Of a DNA stretch of 64,000 bases, positions 24,994 through 34,382 are shown in pieces. This DNA comes from Streptomyces antibioticus (GTDB lineage: Bacteria > Actinomycetota > Actinomycetes > Streptomycetales > Streptomycetaceae), in assembly GCF_002019855.1 (NCBI RefSeq), contig NZ_CM007717.1:2291198-2355197 (forward strand), written 5' to 3'. The position numbers and the translations under genes were made by a program. The notes below the pieces were generated by a model. It made no database searches and was not told where the DNA came from. It worked only from the letters and a program-made list of their open reading frames with translations. How positions within the stretch are numbered: position 1 is the stretch's first letter; each line of letters begins with the position of its first letter.

Positions 24994-26064
24994 GTGGCAA
25001 GCGTGATTCCGTCCGCGCCCTTAGGAACAGACGCTGCCGCAGGCCACCCCCGAGGTCTCGGTACCGCCGCGGGAGCAAAGCCCTCCGAGGCCGCTGCCGA
25101 GCGCCGGTTCCGGTTCGAGCTGGCCGCCCATCCGGGTTCTCCCGCCCAGGCCAGACGCCTGGCCAGAACGCGGCTGAGCGGCTGGGCGGTGTGCGAGGAC
25201 ACCTGCGACACGGCCGCCCTCGTGATATCCGAACTGGTGACCAACGCGATCGTGCACACCGACAGCGATGTCGTCGTGTGCGAGCTGTACGACGGTGACG
25301 ACCTGGTGCGCATCTCCGTGCGCGACGAGGGATGCGCCCCCGGCGAGCCGCATCCGTCGCCGCAGCGTCCCGAGGAGGAGCACGGGAGGGGATTGCTCCT
25401 CGTCGCGGCCGTCTGTCACGCCTGGGGCGCCCAGGAGCACGGGGCGGGCCTGCTGGTCTGGGCCGACGTCCCGCGCAGCGCGGGCCCCGCGCACGCCGAA
25501 GAACTCGACGCCGACGAACCCCGCGACGACCTGGGCTGGGGCGCACCGCCCGCTCCGGGACCGGGGGACGACACGGAGCACGACGACCACGCCGATCACT
25601 CGGGTGAGGGGGGCGAGGCGAGCGCCGCCCCCGACCCGCGGGTCCTCCGGCAGAACGACGGCCACCCGCACCGCACGGCCCAGGCCGGGACAACACACCC
25701 CGCGCACCCCGCCCACCGCACGCCGGAGCCGGGCACACACCCGGCCCACCGCACGCCGGAGACGGGCACGCACCCGGCCCACCGCACGCCGGAGACAGCC
25801 ACGCACCCCGCCCACCGCGCCACCCCGGAACCGGGCGCCCACCCGACGCACCGCGCACCGGAACCGGCCCCGCACACCGTGCGACCCCTGCCCCACGGCC
25901 CCGCGCCCCACGGCCCCCTGCCCTACGTGCCGAAACCCCCCGACCAGTCGTCGGCCGGTCCGGCGCCGCGCGTGGCTCCGCAGTGGCAGCGCACGCCCGG
26001 CCTCGACGTCCGGGCCGCCGGAACCGTGCCGGGCGACCGCGGCCGGGAACGGGGCCGGCCATGA
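24994..26064 (+). CDS. HATPase_c (anti-sigma-like) protein with His/Pro repeat tail
   Basis: Residues about 40-160 are a histidine-kinase-like ATPase of the RsbW/SpoIIAB type: VISELVTNAIVHTDSD (N box), VRISVRDEGCAPGEP (G1 box) and HGRGLLLVAAVCHAWG (G2 box). Such proteins bind and phosphorylate anti-sigma antagonists. The remaining 190 residues are low-complexity, with an acidic segment and then about five repeats of THPAHRTPE type. GTG 24994 (VASVIPSAPLG) is chosen by family start; TTG 24967 would place the start inside the palindrome. It is divergent from the XRE/DUF397 pair and overlaps the next gene by four bases. Confidence 0.88.
   Translation: MASVIPSAPLGTDAAAGHPRGLGTAAGAKPSEAAAERRFRFELAAHPGSPAQARRLARTRLSGWAVCEDTCDTAALVISELVTNAIVHTDSDVVVCELYDGDDLVRISVRDEGCAPGEPHPSPQRPEEEHGRGLLLVAAVCHAWGAQEHGAGLLVWADVPRSAGPAHAEELDADEPRDDLGWGAPPAPGPGDDTEHDDHADHSGEGGEASAAPDPRVLRQNDGHPHRTAQAGTTHPAHPAHRTPEPGTHPAHRTPETGTHPAHRTPETATHPAHRATPEPGAHPTHRAPEPAPHTVRPLPHGPAPHGPLPYVPKPPDQSSAGPAPRVAPQWQRTPGLDVRAAGTVPGDRGRERGRP
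25695..25874 (+). repeat. tandem 33-36 bp coding repeats (His/Pro/Thr)
   Basis: About five imperfect units encode THPAHRTPETG, THPAHRTPETA, THPAHRATPEPG and AHPTHRAPEPA. The second and third units are nearly identical in DNA, which suggests recent slippage or unequal exchange. The count is likely to vary between strains. Confidence 0.8.
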
Positions 26065-26498
26065 GCACCCTGACCTCCCCGGCGCTCAGCCTGAACACCC
26101 TCGTCCGGCTGAAGCGCAGCGGCCTGGGCATCGCGCCGCGAGCCCCTCGGCGGCTCGTCGTGCCGGACGGCATGACCGCCCCCCTCGGCTGCGACGCCGT
26201 CGCCGTCCCCGCGGACCTCGGCGCGCTCCTCGTACCGCGTCTCCCGCGCGTGGGCTGTATCTACGCCGACAGCTCGCACTGGTGGTGGCTCGTCCCGTCC
26301 GACTCCGACTACGCCCTGGAGTGGCCCGCCCCCTCGCGGTACGCCACCGGCGCGATCGTGCCGGACACCCCGCGCACGCCCCACCTCTTCCACCGGCCGG
26401 ACGGCACGCTTCCGTACACTCCGCCGATCCCCCTCTATCTGGCCCTGTGCCGTCTGACCGGCACCGCGCCGGCCTGGTCCCGGCCGATCAGCGCGTAA
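26061..26498 (+). CDS. conserved hypothetical protein coupled to the HATPase
   Basis: A 145-residue protein without a family name I recognise. ATG 26061 overlaps the stop of the HATPase gene (ATGA), so it is co-translated. It has no signal peptide or helix. The central sequence GCIYADSSHWWWLVPSDSDYALEWPAPSRYATGAIV and the LFHRPDGTLPYTPPIPLYLALCRLTG tail look ordered and conserved rather than random, and I believe similar proteins accompany this locus in other streptomycetes. Its place suggests a third component of the WhiJ-type regulatory unit. Confidence 0.8.
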   Translation: MSTLTSPALSLNTLVRLKRSGLGIAPRAPRRLVVPDGMTAPLGCDAVAVPADLGALLVPRLPRVGCIYADSSHWWWLVPSDSDYALEWPAPSRYATGAIVPDTPRTPHLFHRPDGTLPYTPPIPLYLALCRLTGTAPAWSRPISA

Positions 26499-26603
26499 CC
26501 CCCGCGCACGCCCGCGCGCACCCGCTCCCCCGCTCTGCGCCCTGTCCTGCCTCACCCCCTCCCGCGATAGTGGCCGTTCGTCCACGATCGGGGGAGGTCA
26601 TCG

Positions 26604-28589
26604 GTGGCGAAGGAGCGACAGAGCAAACGCCCGAAGGAACAGAAGGAACGCAAGGGCCGCAGCCCCGACGAGCGCGACGTCTCCGAGTCGGAGCGGCTGC
26701 TCTTCGGCGGCCCGCTCCGCTACGACATGGGCTGGAACCAGCACCGGGACGCGTTCCTGGAGCTGGACTTCCGGGCCATGGTCGCCCGGCTGCCGTCACT
26801 GCTCGCCCTGAGCCTCCGGCTGGCCCGGCAGGCCGACCCGCGCGCGGCCAGGATCGTGCTGGGCGCGGAGATCGCCCAGGGCGCGGCGCAGGCGGTCAGT
26901 CTGCTCGCAGTCAACACCGTGCTGACCCGGCTGATCGGCACCGGCCCGATCGAGGACCGGCTGCGCGACGCCGCCCCGGCGCTGACCGTCATGGCCGTCG
27001 TCCTCCTGGTCGGGGCGCTGCTGCGGGCCGCGTCGACGTACGCCACCGGGCGGCTCGAACCCAAGGTGGAGCGGGTGGCGACCGAGCTGTACCTGGAGCG
27101 GGCGGCGGCGGTCGAGCTGTCGGCGATCGAGGACCACGCGTTCCACAAGCTGCTGGACACCGCGCAGTACGGCGCCCAGTCGGCCCGCCGGATGATCATG
27201 TACGGGGCGCGGGTGGTGAACGCGGTGATCTCGCTGGCCGCGGCGGCGGGCGTGCTCACGGTGCTGCACCCCCTGCTGCTGCCGCTGCTGGTGACGATGA
27301 CGCTGCCCAGCGCGTGGAGCGCGCTGACGAACGCGCGGCGCCGCTACGAGTCCTTCCACACCTGGGTACAGCACGCGCGCGCGGGTCATCTGATCGGGAG
27401 CCTGCTCACCGAGCCGGCGGCCGCGCCGGAGATCCGGGTGCACGGGGTCGGACCGTTCCTGCTGCGGCACTTCCGGGCGATGTCGGAGACGGCGGAGGCG
27501 GAGCAGGCCCGGCTGGCCCGGCTGGCCGCCCGCACCGGGCTGATCGCGGCGGCCTGGACGGGCCTGGCGACGGCGGCGACGTACGCCACGCTGGGCGGAC
27601 TGCTGCTGACGGGGACGATGGCGCTGGCGGTGGCGGGCACGGCCGTCATCGCGATCCGCTCCGGTTCGACGAGCCTGAACACGCTGGTCCTGGAGATCAA
27701 CGAGCTGCACGAGGAGGCCCTGTTCGTCGGCGATCTCCAGCGGCTGTACGTCGAGGCGGCCGAGCGGGCGATCCCGGTGGGCGGGGTGGCGCTGCCGGAC
27801 GATCCGCGGGAGATCCGGTTCGAGAACGTCACCTTCGGCTATCCGGGTGAGTCGGCCCGGCCCGCGCTGGACGACGTCACGCTCACGCTTCCGCTGGGCC
27901 GGATCATCGCGCTCGTCGGGGAGAACGGCTCGGGCAAGACGACCCTGGTGAAGCTGCTGGCGGGGCTGTACCGGCCGGACCGGGGGCGGATCCTGTGGGA
28001 CGACGTGGACGTGGCGGACGCGGACCGGCACCGGCTCGCCGAGCGCATCGCGATGGTGGCGCAGGACTTCAAGCGCTGGCCGTTCACCGCGCGGGTCAAT
28101 GTGGCGATCGGGCGGTCGTCGGCGGCGCTGACGGAGGAGCGGCTGGCCACGTCGGTCGCGGAGGCGGGCGCGGAGGACGTGGTGGCGGATCTGCCGCGCG
28201 GTCTGGACACCCTGCTGGCCCGGCATTTCAGCGGCGGGCACGAGCTGTCCGGCGGGCAGTGGCAGCGGCTCGGCATCGCGCGGGCCGCGTACCGGCGGGG
28301 CCGCATCCTGATCGTGGACGAGCCGACGGCCGCCCTGGACGCGCGGGCCGAGCTGGAGGTCTTCGAGAAGATCCGGGCGCTGGCCGACAGCGGCCAGACG
28401 GTCGTGCTGATCACCCACCGGCTGGCGTCGGTCCGGCACGCGGACCTGGTGCATGTGCTGGACCAGGGCCGGCTGGTGGAGTCCGGGACGCCGGACGAGC
28501 TGCTGGCGGGCGGCGGGGTGTATGCCGAGCTGTACGCGCTGCAGGCGGAGCAGTTCTCGGCGCCGGCGCCCACCTCGCAGGTGGGCTGA
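26604..28589 (+). CDS. ABC exporter (fused membrane and ATPase domains)
   Basis: A 661-residue half-transporter. The charged first 60 residues are followed by a six-helix TMD (about 85-390) and the nucleotide-binding domain: Walker A GENGSGKTT, Q-loop AQDFKRWPFT, signature LSGGQWQR, Walker B ILIVDEPTAALDA and the H-loop ITHRLASV. It must work as a homodimer or with a partner not seen here. The sequence resembles actinobacterial exporters often linked to peptides, but the cargo is unknown. GTG 26604 follows GGGGAGG. The HATPase/hypothetical pair ends 105 bases upstream. Confidence 0.92.
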   Translation: MAKERQSKRPKEQKERKGRSPDERDVSESERLLFGGPLRYDMGWNQHRDAFLELDFRAMVARLPSLLALSLRLARQADPRAARIVLGAEIAQGAAQAVSLLAVNTVLTRLIGTGPIEDRLRDAAPALTVMAVVLLVGALLRAASTYATGRLEPKVERVATELYLERAAAVELSAIEDHAFHKLLDTAQYGAQSARRMIMYGARVVNAVISLAAAAGVLTVLHPLLLPLLVTMTLPSAWSALTNARRRYESFHTWVQHARAGHLIGSLLTEPAAAPEIRVHGVGPFLLRHFRAMSETAEAEQARLARLAARTGLIAAAWTGLATAATYATLGGLLLTGTMALAVAGTAVIAIRSGSTSLNTLVLEINELHEEALFVGDLQRLYVEAAERAIPVGGVALPDDPREIRFENVTFGYPGESARPALDDVTLTLPLGRIIALVGENGSGKTTLVKLLAGLYRPDRGRILWDDVDVADADRHRLAERIAMVAQDFKRWPFTARVNVAIGRSSAALTEERLATSVAEAGAEDVVADLPRGLDTLLARHFSGGHELSGGQWQRLGIARAAYRRGRILIVDEPTAALDARAELEVFEKIRALADSGQTVVLITHRLASVRHADLVHVLDQGRLVESGTPDELLAGGGVYAELYALQAEQFSAPAPTSQVG

Positions 28590-28593
28590 CGGC

Positions 28594-28767
28594 TCAGTCG
28601 GTCGCGTCCGCGCGGACGATCACCAGGAAGGTGTCCGTGGCGAGGTCCATGACGACCTCGGCGGGCAGCCCCTCCATGCGCCGCGCGTGCGCGAACTCCT
28701 CCGCGGGCCACGATCCGCGCGGCCCACCTGCGGGAAAGCGTTCGAGCACGGTCCGCCCGTTCACCAT
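28594..28767 (-). CDS. small protein of 57 residues
   Basis: ATG 28767 is preceded by GGAGG at six bases and reads MVNGRTVLERFPAGGPRGSW, continuing with EEFAHARRMEGLPAEVVMDLATDTFLVIVRADATD. The composition is normal, the ribosome site is strong and the stop lies four bases after the convergent ABC exporter stop, all of which argue for a real gene. I recall short proteins of this kind in other Streptomyces but know no function. The alternating hydrophobic end (VVMDLATDTFLVIV) suggests a beta hairpin. Confidence 0.65.
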   Translation of the reverse strand: MVNGRTVLERFPAGGPRGSWPAEEFAHARRMEGLPAEVVMDLATDTFLVIVRADATD

Positions 28768-28940
28768 CTCGCACCTCCGAAGCGTCGTACTTGTAGGAGT
28801 TAACGCCCTGCGGAGGCCGAACGGCTCGGTCGGTTGCGGTACTGAGACGTAGCTGACACGGGGTCGGCGCGGACGGTGAGGATCCGGTCACTTTCCGGAC
28901 ACTTCCCGCACCGTTCGTGTCGGAAGGCGTACGCGCCGTG

Positions 28941-30863
28941 TCAGCCGGCGGGGGACGGCTCCGGCAGCGCGGCCGACGGGCCCGTCGGGGTCGGCAGGCC
29001 CACGCGGCCGCGTCGTACGGCGAGTTCGTCGAGGAGTTCGGCGAGCCGCTCCCGGTGGGCCGCGTCGAGCCGTCCGGTGTCGTCGCGGTGGACCGCGCAG
29101 GCGGTGGTGGTGTCCACGAGCCGCTCCAGCAGGGCGGCGACCTCGTCCGCGCCCTCGCTGTGCCGGGCGAGGGCGGGCAGTTCGGCGGCGGCCCGCGCGA
29201 TGGCGGCGCGGGCCTCGGCGAGCGTGCGGTACGCCTCGCGGCGCAGCGTCCAGCGGGCGGCCCGGTCGTCGTCCTCGCCGAGCGGAGCACCGGCGGTGCC
29301 CCGCTCGGCCAGCACATGGGTGAGGTAGGCGTGCGCCGCGTCGGCGGCCGTGGCGAGGCGGGCCCGGACCTGGCCACCGCGCTCCCCCGGCATCGGCAGA
29401 TGCCCGACGAAGAGCACGATCCCGCAGGCGAGCAGGGTCTCCACGAGCCGTCCGACCGACGCCTGGGGCTCCCCGCCGACCATCACCAGGGACAGTACGA
29501 GCACGGTGACGACGGCGGTCAGCGCGGCGAAGTGCCGTGTGGCGACCGGGATCAGCGCGCCGCAGACGGCGACCAGCGCCACGAGCCCGGCGGGGCGCGG
29601 CAGCAGGGCGGCGAACCCGGCGAAGAGCAGCGCCCCCAGCACGGTCCCCGCCGCCCGGCACAGCACGCGGGACACCAGCGGCCCGAGGTCGGGCTTGACC
29701 AGGAACACGGCCGTGGCGGGCAGCCAGTACCAGTGCTCGTGCCGTCCGTACCAGTGGGCGTGGTGCAGGGCCTGCGCGAGGGCGACGCTGGTTCCGAAGC
29801 AGAGCGCGACCCGCAGCCCGTACTCGCGGCCACCGGCACCGAGGACGGTCCGCAGCAGGTTCCGCACACCCCGACGGCGGGTGTGCAGATCGCGTCCGGC
29901 GCCCCGGTCGAAGGCTTCGGCGGCACGCAGCAGGGCGTCGTCGAGGGCGCGCAGCGCGGGCGCCGACCGGGACGGGGCGGGCAGCGGTCCGGTGGGCGTG
30001 TTCTCGCGGACGGCGGCGGCGAGCCGCCGGGGTCCCTCGCCCGCGCGTGCGCCGACGGGTTCGCCGGCCCAGGCGAGGGCGGTGGCGGCCTCGGCCAGGG
30101 GCAGCGCGGCGGCGTACTGGCCGTGCAGCCGCCGTTCGGCCGCGCTGCTGGCGAAGCGCCGCAGCCGGGGCCCGTCGAGGGCGTCCTGGGCGTCGTCGAG
30201 CGCGGCGGTGAGGGCGGCGCGGCGGGCGGTGGCGTGCCCGGTGCCGGCGGCGTCCAGGAGGGCGGCGATCGCGTCGTACACGCCGGCCACCGCGTCCCGT
30301 TCCCCGTCGAACCGGAAGTCGCCGGTCATCGCACCCGGTGTGGGCAGGGCCAGCCGCAGGGTGAGCAGCCAGCCGGCGCCGGCGAGGAAGGCGAGGGCGC
30401 GGGTCGGACCGTCCTCGGGCAGCGGCATCCCGGCGCCGATCGCGGCGGCGACCAGCAGTTGGGTCCCGGCGCCCGAGGCCACCGGGCCGACGGCGCTGAT
30501 CCCACCGGCGACGAGTCCGAGCCCGGTGAGCACGGCCGTCAGCGCGACCGGCCCGGCGTGGTCCCCGGCGTACGTCCCGACGAGCAGTCCGGCCGCACCG
30601 GCGAGCGCGGGCGCCCCGAGCCGTCTGACGGAGGAACGGCGGCTGCCGGGCCGGTCGTTGATCCCGGCGAGCATCGCCGCGATCGCGGCCACCACACCGA
30701 GGGACGTACGGTCCGCCAGCGTCGCGGCGAGCAGCAGCGGCCCGGCGGAGAGCGCCCCGCGGGCGACGGCGCTCCAGGGGACGGGCCCGCGCTGGGCGCG
30801 CAGGGCGTGGGCGATCCAGGGCGGCAGGGCGGCGCGAGCGGGACGGTGCGGGCGCGGTGACAC
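28941..30863 (-). CDS. FUSC-family membrane protein
   Basis: A 640-residue protein with two membrane blocks: about six helices in residues 40-180 and another six in about 355-500, separated by a cytoplasmic helical domain, as in the FUSC/aromatic-acid exporter superfamily. The second block has the typical HEHWYWLPATAVFLVKPDLGPLVSRVLCRAAGTVLGALL. The C-terminal 140 residues are helical and cytoplasmic. GTG 30863 follows ACAGGAG; a long open frame further upstream is not conserved. The substrate is unknown; relatives export aromatic or weak acids. Confidence 0.87.
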   Translation of the reverse strand: MSPRPHRPARAALPPWIAHALRAQRGPVPWSAVARGALSAGPLLLAATLADRTSLGVVAAIAAMLAGINDRPGSRRSSVRRLGAPALAGAAGLLVGTYAGDHAGPVALTAVLTGLGLVAGGISAVGPVASGAGTQLLVAAAIGAGMPLPEDGPTRALAFLAGAGWLLTLRLALPTPGAMTGDFRFDGERDAVAGVYDAIAALLDAAGTGHATARRAALTAALDDAQDALDGPRLRRFASSAAERRLHGQYAAALPLAEAATALAWAGEPVGARAGEGPRRLAAAVRENTPTGPLPAPSRSAPALRALDDALLRAAEAFDRGAGRDLHTRRRGVRNLLRTVLGAGGREYGLRVALCFGTSVALAQALHHAHWYGRHEHWYWLPATAVFLVKPDLGPLVSRVLCRAAGTVLGALLFAGFAALLPRPAGLVALVAVCGALIPVATRHFAALTAVVTVLVLSLVMVGGEPQASVGRLVETLLACGIVLFVGHLPMPGERGGQVRARLATAADAAHAYLTHVLAERGTAGAPLGEDDDRAARWTLRREAYRTLAEARAAIARAAAELPALARHSEGADEVAALLERLVDTTTACAVHRDDTGRLDAAHRERLAELLDELAVRRGRVGLPTPTGPSAALPEPSPAG

Positions 30864-31030
30864 GGGGCTCCTGTCGGTGCGAGGGCTCGGATGTGCCTTC
30901 GGGCGACAGTGGCCGGGGCGGCGGTCAGCGGTGGGCCGCTCCCTCCACGGTACGTGGTGCGCGTGGGGGCTGTGGGACGGCCGCGTTTCGGCCGGGTGAC
31001 GGCTTCCGGGCGGCCGGGCCGGGCGAGGGG

Positions 31031-31816
31031 TCAGTCGAGCGCGGCCCGCACGGTGTGCGCGAACAGTGTCTCGGCCTGCCCGAGGACCGTGTCGAGCGTG
31101 TCGGGGCCGCCGCTCCCGAGCCGGGCGACGAGGTCGTCCACGGCCCGCAGGCCCGCCCGCTCCAGCAGCCGCTTCTCGTTCGTCACCCACTCCCCGCGCG
31201 CGGCCAGCACCGCGTGCCCCACCTGGACCGCCGCCACGGCGAGCGCCCCGGCCGCCTCGGTGCGCCGGGCGGCGGGCGCGTGGCCCGCGCGGGCGTAGGC
31301 GAGGGTGGCGCGCGCGGTGCCGTACCAGCGGTCGGGGGCGGTACGGCGCAGACGCGGAGGATAGACCGCGGGCTGCCGCAGCTCGCCGCGCAGCACCTGG
31401 TTGACGGCGAGTTCGGCGACGACGAGATAGCTCGGGATCCCCGCGAGATGGAACATCAGCGGCTCCACCCGGAACCGCCCCTCCTCGGCCTGCGCCCACT
31501 CGTGCTCGACGGCGTCCAGATCCCGGTAGTGGACGTCCACGCGCCGCCCGTCGACGGTCAGCCAGGCGCCCCCGTTGAACACCCCGCCGCCCCACCCGCC
31601 GACCTCGGACACCTCACCGTCCCAGCCCAGCGCCCGCAGATCGGCGGGGTCGAAGGCGCCCCGGTAGTAGACGGCGAGGTCCCAGTCGCTGTCGGCCCGG
31701 TGCGTGCCCTGGGCGCGCGAGCCGCCGAGGGCGACGGCCCGGACCGTGGGGAGGGCGGCGAGGGCGTCGGCGGTGCCGGAGAGGAAGACGGCGTCGCTGT
31801 GCTCGGGGGCGGGCAT
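31031..31816 (-). CDS. nucleotidyltransferase-domain protein
   Basis: A 261-residue protein of the aminoglycoside-nucleotidyltransferase/MNT fold. The active-site pattern GGSRAQGTHRADSDWDLAVYY has the GS motif and the two Asp of DxD, and a third carboxylate is likely in VDVHYRDLD. A helical C-terminal domain follows. Targets could be a small molecule or a protein/tRNA; no antitoxin-like partner is adjacent. ATG 31816 follows GAGGAG. Downstream of the UDG gene (86 bases) on the same strand. Confidence 0.85.
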   Translation of the reverse strand: MPAPEHSDAVFLSGTADALAALPTVRAVALGGSRAQGTHRADSDWDLAVYYRGAFDPADLRALGWDGEVSEVGGWGGGVFNGGAWLTVDGRRVDVHYRDLDAVEHEWAQAEEGRFRVEPLMFHLAGIPSYLVVAELAVNQVLRGELRQPAVYPPRLRRTAPDRWYGTARATLAYARAGHAPAARRTEAAGALAVAAVQVGHAVLAARGEWVTNEKRLLERAGLRAVDDLVARLGSGGPDTLDTVLGQAETLFAHTVRAALD

Positions 31817-31902
31817 CGGGTCTGTACTCCTCGAACGGCAGGCGGGTCACAGGCGGGTCAGCGGCAAGGGGGCGGACCGGCGGTAAGGGGGCGGGTCGAC
31901 GG

Positions 31903-32646
31903 TCAGGGGAGCCCCGCCCGCTCCGCCGCCGTGCGCAGCACGTCTCTCAGCATCTCCGGGGTGAGACGCCCGGTGAAGGTGTTGCGCTGGCTGACGTGGA
32001 AGCAGCCGAACAGGGCGAGGCCGTCCAGCGAGACCCTCGCCCCGTGCGCGAACGCGGGCCGGGGCCGGGGCACGGTCCAGCCGGCCTCGGCGAACGCGGG
32101 CAGCGCGGCCTGCCAGCCGAAGCCGCCGAGGACGACGACCGCGCGCAGGGTCGGCCGCAGCAGCCGCAGTTCCTGCACGAGCCAGGGGCGGCAGGTGTCC
32201 CGTTCACCGGGGGTGGGCTTGTTGTCGGGCGGCGCGCAGTGCACGGGCGCGGTGACGCGCACGCCGTACAGCTCCAGGCCGTCGTCGGCCGCGACGGAGG
32301 TGGGCTGCGAGGCGAGCCCCACGTCGTACAGCGCCTGGTAGAGCACGTCTCCCGAGCGGTCACCCGTGAACATCCGGCCGGTGCGGTTGCCGCCGTGCGC
32401 GGCCGGGGCCAGTCCGACGATCAGCAGCCGCGCGTCGGACGGCCCGAACCCGGGCACCGGCCGCCCCCAGTACGTCCAGTCGGCGAACGCCGCCCGCTTG
32501 GTGCGGGCCACCTCCTCGCGCCAGGCCACCAGCCGGGGGCAGGCCCGGCATCCCTCGACCCGCCGGTCCAGCTCGGCCAGCCCGGCGGCACGGCCGGGCC
32601 CGGGGTCCGGATCGTGAGCGGCGTCCGGATCACGAGGGGCGTCCAT
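31903..32646 (-). CDS. family 5 uracil-DNA glycosylase
   Basis: A 247-residue base-excision-repair glycosylase of the UDGb type. Motif A is [19 protein letters not shown], where the catalytic Asp/Asn of other families is replaced by Ala as is normal for family 5, and motif B is [13 protein letters not shown]. Cysteines in CRACPRL and [16 protein letters not shown] would hold the [4Fe-4S] cluster. ATG 32646 follows GGTGGA; the GTG just before it overlaps that site. High-GC organisms use this enzyme against cytosine deamination products and hypoxanthine. Confidence 0.92.
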   Translation of the reverse strand: MDAPRDPDAAHDPDPGPGRAAGLAELDRRVEGCRACPRLVAWREEVARTKRAAFADWTYWGRPVPGFGPSDARLLIVGLAPAAHGGNRTGRMFTGDRSGDVLYQALYDVGLASQPTSVAADDGLELYGVRVTAPVHCAPPDNKPTPGERDTCRPWLVQELRLLRPTLRAVVVLGGFGWQAALPAFAEAGWTVPRPRPAFAHGARVSLDGLALFGCFHVSQRNTFTGRLTPEMLRDVLRTAAERAGLP

Positions 32647-32680
32647 CACTCCACCGTACGGCCGCGCCGGGCCGGGCGGT

Positions 32681-33583
32681 TCACAGGCGGAACCAGCCGT
32701 GCCCCACGTACCAGTGCCCGCCCTCGTCCAGATGGTCGAGGACCGCCCGCTGCAGAGGGGTCCGGCGCGGGAGGCGGTCGAGGGGGACGTCGGTGGTGCC
32801 GAAGACGAAGCGAACGGGCTCGGTGTCCTCCGGCTCCGGCAGGCGGTGGCTGAGACGGAACCGCTCCTGGAAGCGGACGATGTTGGAGTCGGCGGGCAGC
32901 CGGTCCCTCAGTTGCGGGTCGAGCAGCCAGGAGCCGCAGATCGCCACCTGGTAGGGCTCCTCGGGGTAGTGGCGGGCGAAGAAGGCGCGGGCCAGCGCGA
33001 GGGAGCGGTCCACGGCCTCCGGCGTGAGCGGGCCCAGGAAGTCGGGAATGTGCAGGGCGAGCGCGGGGTCGCCGGGGGCGAGGGGCAGTCCGGCCGCGGC
33101 GATCGAGCCGCCGGTCCAGGAGCCGATCCGGCCGCGCTGGAACTGGAGCCGCCCCAGTTGGTACAGCTCGCCGTGGAAGTGCAGGCTCAGCCAGCGCGGG
33201 CTGAGCACCCCGCCCGTGCCGTACCACCGCCGGTGCCAGGCGACGCACCGGCCGACGTCGGCGAGGGTGTGCCGGCCGATCCGGTCCGGGACGCCCCGCG
33301 CGCGGTGGTGGGCGCGTACGTGGGGCAGGGCGGCGGCGAACACGAACAGCGGGGCGTAGCGGGCGAGGGCACCCGTGGCGCCCGGGAGCGGCGGGATGTC
33401 GGCTGCCTTCTCGCGGACCGAACCGATGCCCTCGACCAGGCCGGCCACCGCCTCCTCCAGGAAGCGGAGCGCCTCGGCGTCCCGGCGCAGGTGCCGGCTC
33501 AGCCGTACGGCCTCGTCGATGTCCTCGTGCGGTACGGCGAGGTCGAGGAGTACCTCGGCCAGTTCGTCGGCGTCCGGCAGCAC
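32681..33583 (-). CDS. acyltransferase-domain protein (GNAT_C-like)
   Basis: A 300-residue soluble protein resembling the Streptomyces family annotated as acyltransferase domain-containing (N-terminal helical domain plus GNAT-like C-terminal domain). Recognisable stretches are [90 protein letters not shown] and [28 protein letters not shown]. Substrate unknown. GTG 33583 is the only reasonable start. It precedes the UDG gene on the same strand by 34 bases. Confidence 0.72.
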   Translation of the reverse strand: MLPDADELAEVLLDLAVPHEDIDEAVRLSRHLRRDAEALRFLEEAVAGLVEGIGSVREKAADIPPLPGATGALARYAPLFVFAAALPHVRAHHRARGVPDRIGRHTLADVGRCVAWHRRWYGTGGVLSPRWLSLHFHGELYQLGRLQFQRGRIGSWTGGSIAAAGLPLAPGDPALALHIPDFLGPLTPEAVDRSLALARAFFARHYPEEPYQVAICGSWLLDPQLRDRLPADSNIVRFQERFRLSHRLPEPEDTEPVRFVFGTTDVPLDRLPRRTPLQRAVLDHLDEGGHWYVGHGWFRL

Positions 33584-33616
33584 GGCGCCGCCCCCCTCCG
33601 GTTGCTTCGGGCTCCC

Positions 33617-33646
33617 TTGGAGAACGTCCGGGCCGCGCAGTACGTT
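33617..33646 (+). promoter_or_regulatory. possible promoter of the small membrane protein
   Basis: TTGGAG (33617-33622) and TACGTT (33641-33646) are 18 bases apart and end four bases before the ribosome site GGAGG. The match is moderate. Confidence 0.35.
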
Positions 33647-33660
33647 GCAGGGAGGAAGTG

Positions 33661-33936
33661 GTGATCTGGATGCGTACGGGCAGTGAGCCGGTGACCGCGC
33701 GCAGTGCGCTGCGGATGCGCTTCTGGCTGAGCCTGTGGGGTCTGGCCTGGGCGGTCTTCGGGACGATCGCGTTCCTGCTGGCGGGGCGCCCCGGATGGGC
33801 GGTGGCCTGCGGGCTGCTGTGGCTGGTGGTCACCGTCGACCTGGCGCGGATCCTGCGGCATCTGCGGCAGGGCCCGCACTACCAGCCGGGCCGCGACGTC
33901 CCGCCGTACCGGCCGCCGGACGACAGCCGGTCCTGA
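33661..33936 (+). CDS. small two-helix membrane protein
   Basis: A 91-residue protein with two predicted helices (LSLWGLAWAVFGTIAFLL and AVACGLLWLVVTVDLARIL) and a cytoplasmic Pro/Arg-rich tail (HYQPGRDVPPYRPPDD). GTG 33661 lies five bases after GGAGG; GTG 33658 and ATG 33670 are alternatives. This looks like the Streptomyces family of small DUF6343-type proteins, which I cannot confirm. Convergent with the TPR gene, 15 bases apart. Confidence 0.75.
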   Translation: MIWMRTGSEPVTARSALRMRFWLSLWGLAWAVFGTIAFLLAGRPGWAVACGLLWLVVTVDLARILRHLRQGPHYQPGRDVPPYRPPDDSRS

Positions 33937-33951
33937 CGGCCTGGCGGGCCC

Positions 33952-34332
33952 TCAGGTCTCGAAGCGGGCCGCCTCCAGATAGCGCGGGTTGGGGTCCAGG
34001 GCGGCGGCGAGCCGGAAGTGGCGGGTCGCCATGTCGGCGCGTCCCTGCCGCTGGTAGGTGCGGGCCAGCGCGAAGTGCGCGAAGGCGTTGTCCGGTTCGC
34101 GCTCCAGGACGACCGTGAACTCCAGTTCGGCGGGACGGAGCTGGGCGGCCGCGAAGAAGGCACGGGCGCGCAGCAGCCGGGCGGCGGTGTTCTCGGGGTG
34201 TGCGGCGATGACCCGGTCGAGCAGTTTCACCGCGCCCCGCGGATCCCGCGCGGCGAGCAACTGCTCCGCGGCGCGGAAGTCGATGACATGCGTCTCCGGA
34301 GTACGTCCGGTCGAACCGCTGGTATCGGGCAC
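33952..34332 (-). CDS. tetratricopeptide-repeat protein
   Basis: A 126-residue protein of three TPR-like helix pairs: AAEQLLAARDPRGAVKLLDRVIAAHPENTAA, RLLRARAFFAAAQLRPAELEFTVVLEREPDN and AFAHFALARTYQRQGRADMATRHFRLAAALDPN. It probably binds a protein partner. GTG 34332 follows GGAAGGA. It lies 50 bases downstream of coaE on the same strand and may share its transcript. Confidence 0.88.
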   Translation of the reverse strand: MPDTSGSTGRTPETHVIDFRAAEQLLAARDPRGAVKLLDRVIAAHPENTAARLLRARAFFAAAQLRPAELEFTVVLEREPDNAFAHFALARTYQRQGRADMATRHFRLAAALDPNPRYLEAARFET

Positions 34333-34382
34333 GGAAAAATCCTTCCCTTGCTGGGAGGGTTCAACGCGCGGAGCGCGGACCG

